This document shows, piece after piece, positions 34,700-45,371 of a stretch of 64,000 nucleotides of DNA. A program made the translations under genes and the position numbers. Source of the DNA: Atriophallophorus winterbourni (Eukaryota > Platyhelminthes > Trematoda > Plagiorchiida > Microphallidae); the NCBI GenBank assembly GCA_013407085.1, contig JACCGJ010011387.1, forward strand, positions 1-64,000, read 5' to 3'. The notes under the pieces are model-generated. The model had not been told where the DNA came from. It saw nothing but the letters and a program-made list of their open reading frames with translations, and ran no database searches. How positions within the stretch are numbered: position 1 is the first letter of the stretch; the number at the start of each line of letters is the position of its first letter.

Positions 34700-36195
34700 T
34701 AACTTGGAAAATATGCAACGGTTTCATAACATGGTAGCACGCATCCGCGGGTGGACAAATTTGTTGAGAAAAATGTCTTGGCTCAGCAGGTTCAAAATAT
34801 ACCTACATGTTAAGACGCGTAGCAGAACGGTCCTCGCTTTGGACATCGGTAGTATCAAGCCGGAGGAGCCTAAGCGTGCCAGGGCAGACATTATACGTAT
34901 GTTGAATTTGAAACACTTCCCAGAGGTAGCCGAGCACAATAAAAACCCAAAGCAGTAACTCGCTCTCAAGCCAGTTGTAGTAGATGGAATTATCTTCCTA
35001 GGGGGTAGAGTATCTAAAAGGATGGAAAAATGGCTCCCCATTTTACAAAATAAAAACACAGTCACCGACTTGATAATACAGCATCACCACTTAATAAGTG
35101 GACATTCTGGAGCTTTGCACGTTCTGTCTAGTATTCATCGGGAGTACTGGATCATGAAAGGAAGGGCGGTAGTATGACGAGTGTTGCGTTCGCGTATGGA
35201 GTGCAGATGCCTGCATGCTCTTCCTTGCCATCAGGCCATGGCGCCTCTCCCGACATTTAGAACCGACAGGGGTTTACATGTCTTTAGTAACACTGGTGTT
35301 GATTATTTCGGTCTCTTCCGTGTTGGGCGTGGTAGAGGCGAAGCCAAACGCTATGGCTGTTTATTCACATGCATGCAGATACAAGGAGTCCACATTGAGT
35401 CCACATTGACCTTACCACAGACGCATTTCTAATAGCCTCAGATAGATTCGTATGTAGGAGATGAAGTCCAAGCGCTTTCTCTAGCGACAATGGATCTTAT
35501 TTCGGTTGAGCTGAAACAGAACTGAAAATTTTTTGTCGTTCTCTGAGTCAAAGCCGTATCACCGACGCGACAGCTTAACATGGTATAGAATGACATATCA
35601 ATCCCCCATCAGTCAGCCTTCGCGGTGGAATGTGAGAGCGGATGATCAGAACAATACGTCAGATATTAAACCATCTTGGTAAGGAACAAGTATTTTCGGA
35701 CGAAGTAATTTTGACTGCACTTGCAGAAGCTGGGAGAATAATGAATGATCGACCGATCGTTCCGGTTTACGATGATCCAGAACGACCATCAGCTCTGTAT
35801 CCAAATGATATGTTGCTACTCAGGTCTAACGCTAGTTTGATCGACGGCAATATTCTTTTAAGTGAAAGAATGACAAAATGATGGCGACAAGCACGTCAGT
35901 TAGGAGATAACTTTTGGAAACGTTGAAAGCGTGAGTATCTCCCAATGCTGCAGATAACTCCTATTTATCTTAAGCCACAGCGAAACCTTATGAGGGGAAG
36001 ATGAATTGTCCCCGAGGTAAATGACTTATGGGGTTGGCAATTTCTACCATTCCGTGACCTGACGGCCTCGTTAGACAAGCGACAACTAAAACTGCAGACG
36101 GCTTAATAATTAGGGACGTTAGATCACCCTGTTTCCTCGAATGGGCAGAGGATAGGTAGAGAAAAGTCGGGATGTTGCTCATTGACGATGGCGCA
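34700..36195 (+). pseudogene. BEL/Pao integrase and C-terminal domain relic
   Basis: HHHLISGHSGALHVLSSIHREYWI (landmarks HHHLISGHSG and HREYWI, about 35085-35155) is the H2C2 zinc region. CRCLHALPCHQAMAPLP, VDYFGLF and EAGRIMNDRPIVPV follow as integrase-core blocks to 35880, then a C-terminal block with WRQARQLGDNFW near 35885. A stop separates these. No active copy remains. Confidence 0.75.
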
Positions 36196-37740
36196 TAATA
36201 TACAATGTACCTCTGTAAGAAATTTGTGGTTAATAGTGAATGCTGCCAGGGTGCTTACGCTATGACGCACCTGCGGTAAATGGTGCCAGTGCGCATGCAC
36301 TTTAAATACATTTTGATTATATAAAAAGGATGCTCATGGGCATTGCGGTAGGGCTGTCACTTCGTCGAGCGTTACATACAATGCGTACTTTCATAACCGA
36401 GACAGTGTGTCAGGTTGTCAACAGATGTTCCAATGAACTGTTGCCAAAAGCTCCTTATCCAAAAATATTTCATCTCAGGCCATGATTGCACGCGCCTCCA
36501 TGTGTGGTGCATTCATTGTATTCGGCCCCGGAACATATGCTCATGCATGCTATCTTCCGGCGATAACAGACCAAGAAGCATGCGCCCATGCGTGGTGCAC
36601 CCCTTTAGACCGATGAACACCAAATATGCAAATGAATATTGCTATAACTTCAACCGGTTAAATGGAAGCGCGGCTGAGTGCTGTCAACATGACACCTGTA
36701 CACTTGCAGAATGTCGAACTCGGCGAAGGTGTCTCCCGTTTATTGCTCATGCAACAAATGGTCGAAATATTCGAAATTATAGACGGCTCCGGCCCTTAAA
36801 GATGTGTTGTTGACATGTAAAATTGTTTATAGAAGGCTTTGTTTTTTGTTTCCAAAGCATAAGCATGATAATTAAATATGAGGTACAAGACTTGTGTGTT
36901 TATGCCCAATCGTCGATGACTGACTGTAAGAGACATGTTAAGTGTTATGTAGCTTTGAAATTCTTCTTTTTCCTTTCTATTTTCTACTTTTATACAATAA
37001 CGATTTTTGTGACTTGAATTTGGGTTTTGTTTGTTTTTCAGAAATTAGAACTTAAACCTTGCATTATGTAATTGTCTTATTGGAAATCTTCTGTTCACTT
37101 ATTTGGCGAAGCTTTTGTTTTAATTCATTGTTTACGCCATTGTCGGTCATTGTTGTTGAATTTGGTTGCCATCTTGGGCACTTGTAATTGGCTTGCATTT
37201 TGACATCACTTTTGGGTGTCTTGTTTTTGATAGAAATTTTTGACGGCAATTTTGGTAACTCTTTTCATTCTATTTATATATCAGGTCGTTATTGAACTTG
37301 TTTGCATTTGATATAATTGATTCTGGAGTATTTTGGCTCCACTGTTTGCTGTACGTTCCTATACAGTTGAGGTTTGTATAATTATTGTTGTTGTAATTGT
37401 TGCTAATTACAGTACCGTGTAACATCCGAATTGCGGTTTTGAACTTGTCGAAATAAAAAAACGGGTGGAATACGCGCTATTCACGTCACGGACGATACAC
37501 TGACATTCTGATTACCAGGTCGTCAGTGAGTACCGACGTGGTCGCAATATTATTGATTTTCAATTACTTATGATTAGTTAACTTCAATTATGTAGATAGG
37601 ACTTCGTATCGTTCTGATTTGTCACATGTACATTGTTGGGTGTGACGCTTACCCGATTTTTTCCAGGGTATAGCCAGATGTAAAGATATGTGTATGTTGT
37701 ATGTTTGAAGCCGCGTGGCTTCCGGGTGGCAGTGTAAATG
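36196..37740 (+). other. unexplained region between pol and 3' LTR, with Cys-rich ORF
   Basis: This 1.5 kb has a TATA-like GATTATATAAAAAGGATGC at about 36317 and a 132-codon ATG frame at 36415-36813 with roughly 16 cysteines, including two CC pairs near the ends. I do not recognise the frame. The segment from TGTAAGAAATTTGTGG (about 36214) looks like it could be a promoter-bearing LTR start from a different Pao copy, or a 3' accessory region. Confidence 0.3.
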
Positions 37741-38199
37741 TGATATTCACATTTCAGTTTCGTATTTATTTGGCCTGTCTATACTCCCTATTTTTTGCTC
37801 CCAACAAATTGTACATACTCATTTTTTGATGTTTTTTTTTAAATATTTTACCAAAATTATCTTCATCTTTTCTACACCCTTCTCATTTTGTTTAAATCTT
37901 TCCCACCATTTGTTGGCTCGCATTTTACTTGATTGCACCTGCGCCATATTTTTTGCTTATGGACGCTCGTAATTGTTATTGAAACTAACCCCGGATTTTC
38001 AGTGTTGAGGTAATTTGTGGCATTAGTGTATATTTGTTCAGTACCGCTATTTATAGAAAATTGTTCATTACGAATAAATTGGTTTTGCAACGTTTGGACA
38101 ATTCTTGAGCGTAACACTAACCGGGTTGGAAACGATTATAGATTGCAATTTTGAGCTATTTGGATATCTCCCTTACAGTAGTCAATTAAGTACTTAACA
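37741..38199 (+). repeat. 3' LTR of the BEL/Pao element
   Basis: Matches 30460-30915 throughout, ending CTTAACA. The first 180 bp are more diverged than the rest. Confidence 0.8.
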
Positions 38200-38989
38200 G
38201 ACCTATTCTATTTTTATCCTGCAAACGTCTATTATTTACACGTTCAGTTCGAAATATCAATTTATCTAGAAACCCTCTTCTGCTGCTCTCGCTGATATTA
38301 AGCGCCTTTTGACCCTACCGATTCCACATGGAGAGTTTTGTTGTGATACTTGCAGGTGCATATTTTGTATCATCTTGATTTGTTAAATTAGACAATATCT
38401 TTTTATTTCGATTACCAATAGCACGATACTGATCATATCGGTCCTGTTCTCTATTTGTAACTGACACTTCTGTGATTTTCTGTTCGCCTTCTCAGTTAAT
38501 ATAATTCATCCGTGCATTCTGTATGTCTAATCATTCAAAAATACGATAGAAATAAGTCAATTTTCACGGACAAACAGCTAAGCCAGGGAAAGCCTTGGTT
38601 GTTTTAGAAGTAGAATTTTATTTCGTTCGTTTTTTAGTCAAAATTGTTGATAACTGATTTCTATGTGTTATGCTCCGGAAAGAGCAGATACCAAAATTTG
38701 TCTAGCCCAAATAAGTGCATTTTTAATTCGAGTGGAGTGCTAAGCTTGAGACTGTGCTCTCTGGTGTCAACCTATGAAGAGAATTGAAGCAAATCATCCA
38801 ATTGGAGACCGGCTAATCTCATGATAACCTTGAAGGTTTCCACAAAATCGCTTTTGAGCAAAAGATCCCGAGTCTTATATACTATTTTCACATTTGATAC
38901 ATTTCAGTCCTTCGATCGTGCAAGTTTCGAGCTTCTGTCACATTTATAGCTGCTCTAAATCCTCCTGCGCTTTAGGCCTAAATACATAA
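38200..38989. other. no gene recognised
   Basis: AT-rich flank of the BEL/Pao element with no frame resembling a known protein. Confidence 0.4.
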
Positions 38990-39300
38990 TTCTAGATAAA
39001 GCAATACTATTGTCTTATGAAGAAAAGAACAGCTCCCCAGCACTTCAGAATGTGAGGTTGAGTGTAATCTAAATGTTATACCCTGGCACTTTTTGCTACA
39101 GCAGCAGATTTGTTGGTCCAATTAAAGTTGGCAGGAACAATGATTCGAGAGTCCTCAGCTGATTTCAATCTACGGAACACGGAGTGGACTGAGGGCGTAC
39201 AGGCAACCATGCTACCCCCGAGGGTATGCAGCAGGTGACTCTCGTCTAAGTAATCAGAAAAATACTTATTCACCTATTACGTCAGAGCTGTTACTTAATT
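38990..39300 (-). mobile_element. possible LINE endonuclease fragment
   Basis: The 39273-39076 frame contains SVFRRLKSAEDSRIIVPANFNW, in which IIVPANFNW resembles the GDFN catalytic segment of LINE endonucleases (D changed to A/N). The match is short. Confidence 0.3.
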
Positions 39301-39599
39301 TATCTTGTCAAACATATATGACATGCCGACAAATTTTCGTCATCAGCAGACATGTAAACGGTTGAGCGCAGCTGGTTGCTTGATTATTAATGAAAATGAG
39401 GAAGAGCAACGATTACAAAACTGAGCCCTGTAGTAATTTATTTTCGATGAACGCACATATTGACAACGCATCACCTGCCCTTTCGGTAAACGTACGGACA
39501 CACATGAATCATGTATCCAGTACAGTGTGGTCCAAGACACTAGCATAGCTAAAATTTAAGGAGCAGGAGCTTTTGTTTGACGGAGTCAATGGTCTTAAC

Positions 39600-40580
39600 A
39601 AATTATAGATAGAAAATTCCAACTTCTCAATTATAATTTACTTCATCAGTGAGATCGATATTAGCACAAAAGGAATACGTCAAGTAGAGCATAAAAATAT
39701 TTATTTTCGGTTATCTATCTTTGTTTCAAGGAGAAATTCTTAAATTGGTTAGACCCAATCGCACTCATATATGTAACATTGGGATAACCCATCGCTCAGT
39801 CTTGAATCCGTTGCCTTTCATAATTTTCATGCATGATCTACAAACCAACGGCGTTCACCTCGTTGTATGTTTGCTGACAACTTTGAAATTGTCAGTAGGT
39901 CGGACAGCTCTGATTTGATAAATGACGTAGAAACTATGAAAAATTGGACGGTTAAGTGAGACCTACTTCTTGACCTTGCGAAAAGTCACTTGCTTGTTAG
40001 ACTGTCGGTTAACTAGATTGTCGCTACGCACTCAGAGCAAGGACTCAGTAAGCATAGTCCCGCAAACTTTGAGTGGGACTGCCAATGTGCTGCTCCAGGT
40101 CAAATGACCAGGAGAAAACATTTTCTGGTGCGCTCAGCCATCACGTGCAGAAAAGCTGTGGTTCTGTTACCCCTCTCAAAGTCAATATTAATGCTGAATC
40201 AAGAATACTGTATTTGGAATTTCAGGCTATATTACCAGAAGGATATAGTGCAGATAGAATAGGTACAGAAGCTGGCCATTCGCGAGATCAAGGGGTTGGC
40301 ATGCACCAACTATAAAAATTATCACTTAGCAATAAGCCTTTTCTCGCTTATATGGAGGAATTTCGTGTGCGATCTTATAAAAACCTCTTAATTTGTTAAG
40401 GAATGAAGCTGTCTGAAATTCGATTACTTACTCCGGTTCTCTAGTCTGGTTGGTGCACGAGGGCACATTCTGAAGCTTACAAAACAACACAAAAGGCTGG
40501 AATCTAGAACGCATTTCTTTACCATCCGATTTGTGATCGTGTTTAAAAAATATGTAAATATGTTCGACCTTAAAATTTAT
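39600..40580 (+). mobile_element. LINE reverse transcriptase relic
   Basis: The 39721-39918 frame has RSVLNPLPFIIFMHDLQ, a degraded form of the RT box before the catalytic site. A shifted frame then gives a FADN-like box near 39870, and AIREIKGLACTNYK with LIWRNFVCDLIKT near 40270-40380, the usual post-RT region. Multiple stops. Confidence 0.65.
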
Positions 40581-40603
40581 AAAAGCATTACTTTATTTGG
40601 TTT

Positions 40604-41047
40604 TTATTCATAAAAACAACTGATCATGCATTTCATCATTTGGTTTCTAAAAGAATGTGCATCACTATTATTTTTATTATCAGTAGTAGTATAATTTGTG
40701 GTAGTAGTAATAGTTTTAGAAGTAGTAGAAGTAGTAGTAATAGTAGCAGTCGTAGTAGCATAGTCAGCTTCGTGAAGCCGTACAGACATGGGCTGGACAA
40801 ACGGTGGCAGGCACTCTTTCCGAGGATTACCGATAGGAATTAATCCCTCATTTTTAGTAATACAAAACTCAGAGAAATGTTTCAAAAAATTTTTGGGAAA
40901 ACAAAAATATTTCTTATAATATGAAACGTTGAAAGTACATTCGCATGCAATTCCATGACCCCCACAACCAATACGCAACTTCTTTCTTTTCTTAGTTTTT
41001 ATGTTTATAATTTGACTGCTGTCGATTGACTTTTCAATTGATTGCAT
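40604..41047 (-). CDS. hypothetical protein with Thr-rich tail
   Basis: An ATG at 41047 opens 147 codons ending at 40604. The product is basic near residues 18-26 (KTKKRKKLR) and has scattered Cys through the first half. Its C-terminal third is a Thr/Ile/Ala-rich low-complexity tract coded by ACT-like triplets (40640-40760). The TAA stop overlaps an AATAAA (GAATAAAAACC) and a second AATAAA follows within 15 nt, which supports a real 3' end. I recognise no domain, and no introns or homologous neighbours help. It may equally be a chance frame over a microsatellite. Confidence 0.3.
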   Translation of the reverse strand: MQSIEKSIDSSQIINIKTKKRKKLRIGCGGHGIACECTFNVSYYKKYFCFPKNFLKHFSEFCITKNEGLIPIGNPRKECLPPFVQPMSVRLHEADYATTTATITTTSTTSKTITTTTNYTTTDNKNNSDAHSFRNQMMKCMISCFYE

Positions 41048-41844
41048 AAGCAATATGCATTAACTCTCTCACCGTTAGCTACACACAACTGTGCTTTCTA
41101 CGAGAAAAATCCTTGAAGTAACCGGTGTTTTCAATCACACTTCCAAAAGAATCTGAGCACTGGTTTCTAATAGGTCGAATATCGGTCGGTGATATTGATA
41201 CTGATGATAACGATCGATAGAGTTCTCCAATCATTCTGATCAAGGCGTGGGAGATTTTCCCACATATGTTCTGGTCAGTCTTTTGAGACGCTGCGAATCA
41301 TGAACTCTTAATAAACTTTTGATGTACATCCATGGTTATCATCTATAAAAACCAACTATAAAACAAAAATTTGCATTATTTCAAAAATTACTGAGACTAA
41401 ACTTACTGTCTCCATCTGATGACCGTGAACAACCAGAAACCAGTTTTGATTCAAAGAACATGAGCATTCATAAACTGGAACTATATATTGATTTGCGTAT
41501 TTAACCTTAATATAATTCTGGCAATTAATTGTCGCTCATCACAGCTTTCTACACAATAATCATGTGTTTAGCATTCGAAATATTACATGTATCTGTTCAA
41601 AATAACTATTTTGGCAAAATACACAATGATATAAGATAGAATATTAAAGAATAATTTAGATATTATTATATATTTTATCACATCGAAAACTGATCTTGGT
41701 GATAGCTTTATTTCGCGATGATGGCAATGTTAGGCCATCAGCATACTCAATGGACGTCGAAACCAATTGGGTCAAAATTCCATTATAAACAATGCGTTTC
41801 ATTGGTTATTGACAATGACAATTCTTTTTCTATTTATTTGTTGC

Positions 41845-42262
41845 ACACATCCCCAGCACATACACACTACTAACGGTTTCTGGCGGTTTCACCTCATCAG
41901 GTGGAGACAATAAGATTTGTTTCAGCGAGACTTGAAACAGTAGATAAGAGGTAAACAAAGTTAAACAAAAATGTCACTGTTACATGGGGTTCGTACAACG
42001 AACAACGAAGTTCGAACACAGAATAACAGTGATTCTTGCTTATGCACTCAAGGCGCTTACTGTTTCAACCCTCTCTGACACTTATCTTACTGGTTCGTTG
42101 CACAAGCCCTATGTAACAGTCGCATTCAAGTATACCGTTGTTTATCACTTATTCACTAATACAAAGCTTTCTTCGTCCAATCTCACTGTGTTAACCTGAT
42201 TTCGGCACACAGCCAAAAACCGCTAGTATGTAATTACGGGGGATGTAAGCAACACATTACAT
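41845..42262. mobile_element. fold-back MITE-like element
   Basis: Arms of about 170 bp (41845-42015 and 42090-42262) are inverted copies. Both contain GTTGC..ACATCCCC at the tip, TTTCTGGC/TTTTTGGC, and ACTGTTACAT.GGG inward. No coding capacity. A related piece continues to 42358 and is interrupted by the gypsy insertion. Confidence 0.65.
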
Positions 42263-42358
42263 TGTTCATTATTAAGCGCCTTGAGGGCTGGACCTGGAAT
42301 CACTATGATATTCTGTGTTTGAACACCGTAGTTTGTATGTTACTGTGGCATTCAAGTA
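42263..42358 (-). repeat. second fold-back copy, interrupted
   Basis: GCGCCTTGAG, ATTCTGTGTTTGAAC and GTTACTGTGGCATTCAAGTAT correspond to the inner parts of the neighbouring fold-back element. It breaks at AGTA, where the gypsy LTR begins. Confidence 0.5.
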
Positions 42359-43826
42359 TGTAGTGGACCAAAAACATAAGTCTAGCACTACACAATACGG
42401 CAAAAATGGATAGAACTCACTAAAAAACCTAATGACCAAATGTCCAAAACAAGATCCGTGAAGTCCAACGATAGCGAAATAATCCACACACGAAAGTCCA
42501 AGAGACGGAATCCAAGGTTCAGAAAGCGATAAAATGTTGGAGAATCCGTTAATCGCAATTCCCGCACGCGGTGACGCATGCGAACTCCGCAACCGCGGAA
42601 GAAGTCAAAGTCTGATTTCCAATTTTTCACCACTAAAAATTATATTGTACATGCAATAATTCCAATGAAGTATACACGACTAAGAAGTGAATAACCATAC
42701 AAGGCTAAAAGTTATATGTACAAAATACTAATACACAAAGTAAAAGTAGTTCACTACAATAACCCTTAACCAGAGATTCAGTAAGGCTTGAAATAAGGAT
42801 AACATACGCTCGAAATGTTCATGTGGTCACAAAGTCAGCCAATGTAAATATCTACCAGTTCGAGTTTGAGTAGGGTTAGAAATCCCGGAATATTGGGATG
42901 AACATCGGGGTGTATGCACATGAGAATTACACGGCGGTTGTGAGTGAGGTGTAGAGGCGCTTGATGGAGTTGGCGGCTGGTGATGACTGGCAAGGCACAA
43001 CGAGTTCACGGGGAAGACACAAGGTAGTACCAAAAATTAATTCAGTGGCTAAGCATTGTATGCATTCTTTGATAGAAGAACGAATTCCAAGATAAAACAA
43101 GTGGTAAATTCTCAGTCCATCTATTAGGATGGCGCGGAAAGCTAAATTGGCTTTGATCTGCCGGTGGAAGCGTTCAACCAATCCATTCGAGTTACGGTGG
43201 TTGGCGGTGGTTCGGAGGTGCTGACAGTCAAGGAGTCGAGTCAAATCTCGGAACAATGTGGATTGAAACTGTGTGCCACGGTCTGAAGCCGGTAATGTGC
43301 AGGGAATACACTGTTATTATAGGATCTTTATTTATAGAGAAATCGCTCATGGTAAGGTACTAAGTGAGTATTACAAAAATAAGCCCAAATGGACAAATAG
43401 GAAGTTATCGTAAATGCAAAAAATGCGGTTTGTCGTGGCTCACCAATTGTGTGGTGGACCAAAAATATAAGTCTAGCACTACACACAATACGGCAAAAAT
43501 GGAATGAACTCAATAAAAGACCAGAGGAGCAAATGTCCGAAGAAAGATCCGTGAAGTGCAACGATAGCGAAATAATCCACACAGGATAGTCCAAGAGATG
43601 GAATTCAAGATGCAGAAAGCGCTGAAATGTTGGAGAATCCGTTAATTACAATTCCGGCGCGTGACGACGCTCGCGAACTGCGCAACCGCGGAAGAAGACA
43701 AAGTCCAAGTTCCATTTTTTTCACCGCCAAAAGTATATTGTAGAATCATTAATTGGAATGAAGTATACATGGCCAAAAGTTGTATGTACAAAATACTAAG
43801 ACACAAAGTGAAAGTAGTTCACTACA
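42359..43826 (-). mobile_element. internally deleted Ty3/gypsy element
   Basis: LTR-like repeats 42359-42758 and 43450-43826 start TGTAGTG/TGTGGTG and end CACTACA, flanked by a 4-bp AGTA duplication. The body is under 700 bp and on the minus strand holds a short gag-side piece and the end of integrase, so most of gag-pol has been deleted. The LTRs differ at many positions, so it is not recent. Confidence 0.8.
42927..43310 (-). pseudogene. Ty3/gypsy integrase C-terminal fragment
   Basis: SDRGTQFQSTLFRDLTRLL leads into HLRTTANHRNSNGLVERFHRQIK, the conserved second half of the integrase core (landmarks DRGTQF, N.NGLVERFHR with the third acidic residue E). LGIRSSIKE and ELIFGTTL follow. The upstream part of pol is absent. 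Confidence 0.8.
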
Positions 43827-44050
43827 AGTATAACATCGTCCGCTTGAAATAAAATGGCATTTTTAAACATAATTTGCAAAATTTCGATTCTTACCGAAGG
43901 CAGAATAAACCAGTAAATTGTTCGATTATCCACATGACTTAAACTTTAAGGTACATTTTATTTATAATAACATTTCTAAACGAAATCTTATTGTGACACA
44001 ACACATCATGTTGCCATGACTAAAAAATTGCCTAAAGCGCGCGTCAGTTA

Positions 44051-45226
44051 ATGAAAATTAATCTCGTTCATCAAACACGTGTGGTCGAGTTTGATGTCAG
44101 TGAACAATGGAATATTCTGTATTTGAAACAGCGAGCCTGTCAAATCTTTTCCATAGATTTAGAGGACCATGACTTGTTTTTTGAATTTCAGCGCATGAAA
44201 GAAGAACTTAAGGTTTCTGACTTCAATTTGTCATCTGGTTCGATGGTTATCCTTCAAAAGCGAGGTATTAAAAATTCAGCTTTTGTGTATTGTTATGATT
44301 GTCGCGCAATCGTTCAAAGTCAATTGCGTTTTCTTTGCAACTCTTGTGGTTCTGATTCATTTGCCCCCGCAGTTCTAACAAATGGAGAAACCATGGGAAT
44401 ATGCCGTGCTCCCGGTTGTAATTCAAGAACCGCCACTTTCAAGTATATTTGTGGCAATTCCTCAGAACACGAGCATTCTATCAAGCTTGACCAAGTCCTT
44501 CGCAACTGGGATAGACACGTTTGCATTGGATGCACATTTGAACCCGATGTACTGGTTGTGTTTTGTGAAGCCAAAGGACATTGTTTGTGTATTGATTGTT
44601 TCAAGATGTATGCCACCGAGTATCTCGAAAGCGGCCTGTTTACAATTGATAACCAATTTGGTTTCACACTTGGCTGTCCAGCAGGCTGTTTGCGATCGTT
44701 TATTAGAGATCCGCATCATTTTTTGATACTTGGAATTGATTTCTATCGACGATACAAAGATTTCGCTACTGCAAGATTCATAACACCCGAGCAATCTGTT
44801 GTTTGTCCTTCCTGTGGTAACTTGTGGACTATAGATAATCATGATATATCATCCAATTTGCAAAGCTGGTACATCTGCCATCCTCCAGTTGGTTGTGGTT
44901 CACTGTTCTGCCCTAAGTGTTCATGGCATCATGTTGGTAAAACAAATAGTCAAACTCATTGTTTTTGTCAAGTAGACAACGATAGTCGTCTTGCGCCCCT
45001 GTTAAATCCAATGCGCTCAATTTGGCATAAAATTTCTCTCCCACTCGACGAAATATCTTCTCGTTCTACTATTGCGAAAACCTGCAAAACGTGTCCTCGT
45101 TGCAAGACCCCTACAGAAAAATCTGGTGGATGTAATCATATTAGATGTAGCATCTGTGGTACAGATTGGTGTTGGATATGCTGCAACATATGGACTGGTG
45201 AATGCCAATCACTCCACTGGCTTTAA
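44051..45226 (+). CDS. PRKN: parkin, RBR E3 ubiquitin ligase (intronless)
   Basis: Parkin ubiquitinates outer mitochondrial membrane proteins after activation by PINK1, driving mitophagy. The 391-residue protein (human 465) has a ubiquitin-like domain at 1-72, RING0 from CYDC 81-84 to about 150, RING1 from C158/C161 to C209/C213, IBR from C252/C255 to about C306, and RING2 from C348/C351 to H389. The catalytic Cys is C361 in KSGGCNHIRC, followed by H363. It ends HWL, like the human HWFDV end. Ser64 aligns with the PINK1 target Ser65. Asp372 replaces the human triad residue Glu444. The Ubl-RING0 linker is under 10 residues, against about 65 in human. The ATG follows an in-frame TAA at 44033. 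The gene is a single exon; the human gene has twelve. Confidence 0.95.
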   Translation: MKINLVHQTRVVEFDVSEQWNILYLKQRACQIFSIDLEDHDLFFEFQRMKEELKVSDFNLSSGSMVILQKRGIKNSAFVYCYDCRAIVQSQLRFLCNSCGSDSFAPAVLTNGETMGICRAPGCNSRTATFKYICGNSSEHEHSIKLDQVLRNWDRHVCIGCTFEPDVLVVFCEAKGHCLCIDCFKMYATEYLESGLFTIDNQFGFTLGCPAGCLRSFIRDPHHFLILGIDFYRRYKDFATARFITPEQSVVCPSCGNLWTIDNHDISSNLQSWYICHPPVGCGSLFCPKCSWHHVGKTNSQTHCFCQVDNDSRLAPLLNPMRSIWHKISLPLDEISSRSTIAKTCKTCPRCKTPTEKSGGCNHIRCSICGTDWCWICCNIWTGECQSLHWL

Positions 45227-45259
45227 ATACAGATTATGTAATTTCATAAGATTTTTATT

Positions 45260-45265
45260 AATAAA
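45260..45265 (+). terminator. parkin polyadenylation signal
   Basis: AATAAA 34 nt after the parkin stop and 107 nt before the DZANK1 ATG. Confidence 0.7.
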
Positions 45266-45343
45266 TTATTTTAGCAAAAATCACATTTTGCTGCTTCCCA
45301 TTTTCTGTAATACATTAGCACATTGATCGTTTCAATACAGAAC

Positions 45344-45371
45344 CACATTTGTTTTCAGGGTTAAAAACAGC
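45344..45371 (+). promoter_or_regulatory. splice acceptor just before DZANK1 ATG
   Basis: ACATTTGTTTTCAG with AG at 45357-45358 leaves a 13-nt leader (45359-45371) before the ATG at 45372. It is well formed: pyrimidine-rich tract and CAG. Flatworms use spliced-leader trans-splicing at such sites, so this may be an SL acceptor separating two genes of one transcript. A cis-spliced upstream non-coding exon is the alternative. Confidence 0.55.

Larger units (their letters stand above)
30460..38199 (+). mobile_element. BEL/Pao LTR retrotransposon, degenerate
   Basis: Two direct repeats of about 457 bp (30460-30915, 37741-38199) begin TG and end CA, and the flanks are GACCC and GACCT, a near-perfect 5-bp target duplication. 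Between them gag, protease, RT, RNase H and integrase relics occur in BEL/Pao order on the plus strand. By eye I count about 25 substitutions between the LTRs, so the insertion is old. The internal frames carry many stops. An unexplained 1.5 kb separates the end of pol from the 3' LTR. Confidence 0.85.

Noticed and set aside
30460..38199. Active or intact LTR retroelement
   Set aside because: LTRs differ at about 25 sites by eye and every coding domain has stops or frameshifts.
44320..45208. Other-frame ORFs within parkin on both strands
   Set aside because: Shadows of the parkin coding sequence.
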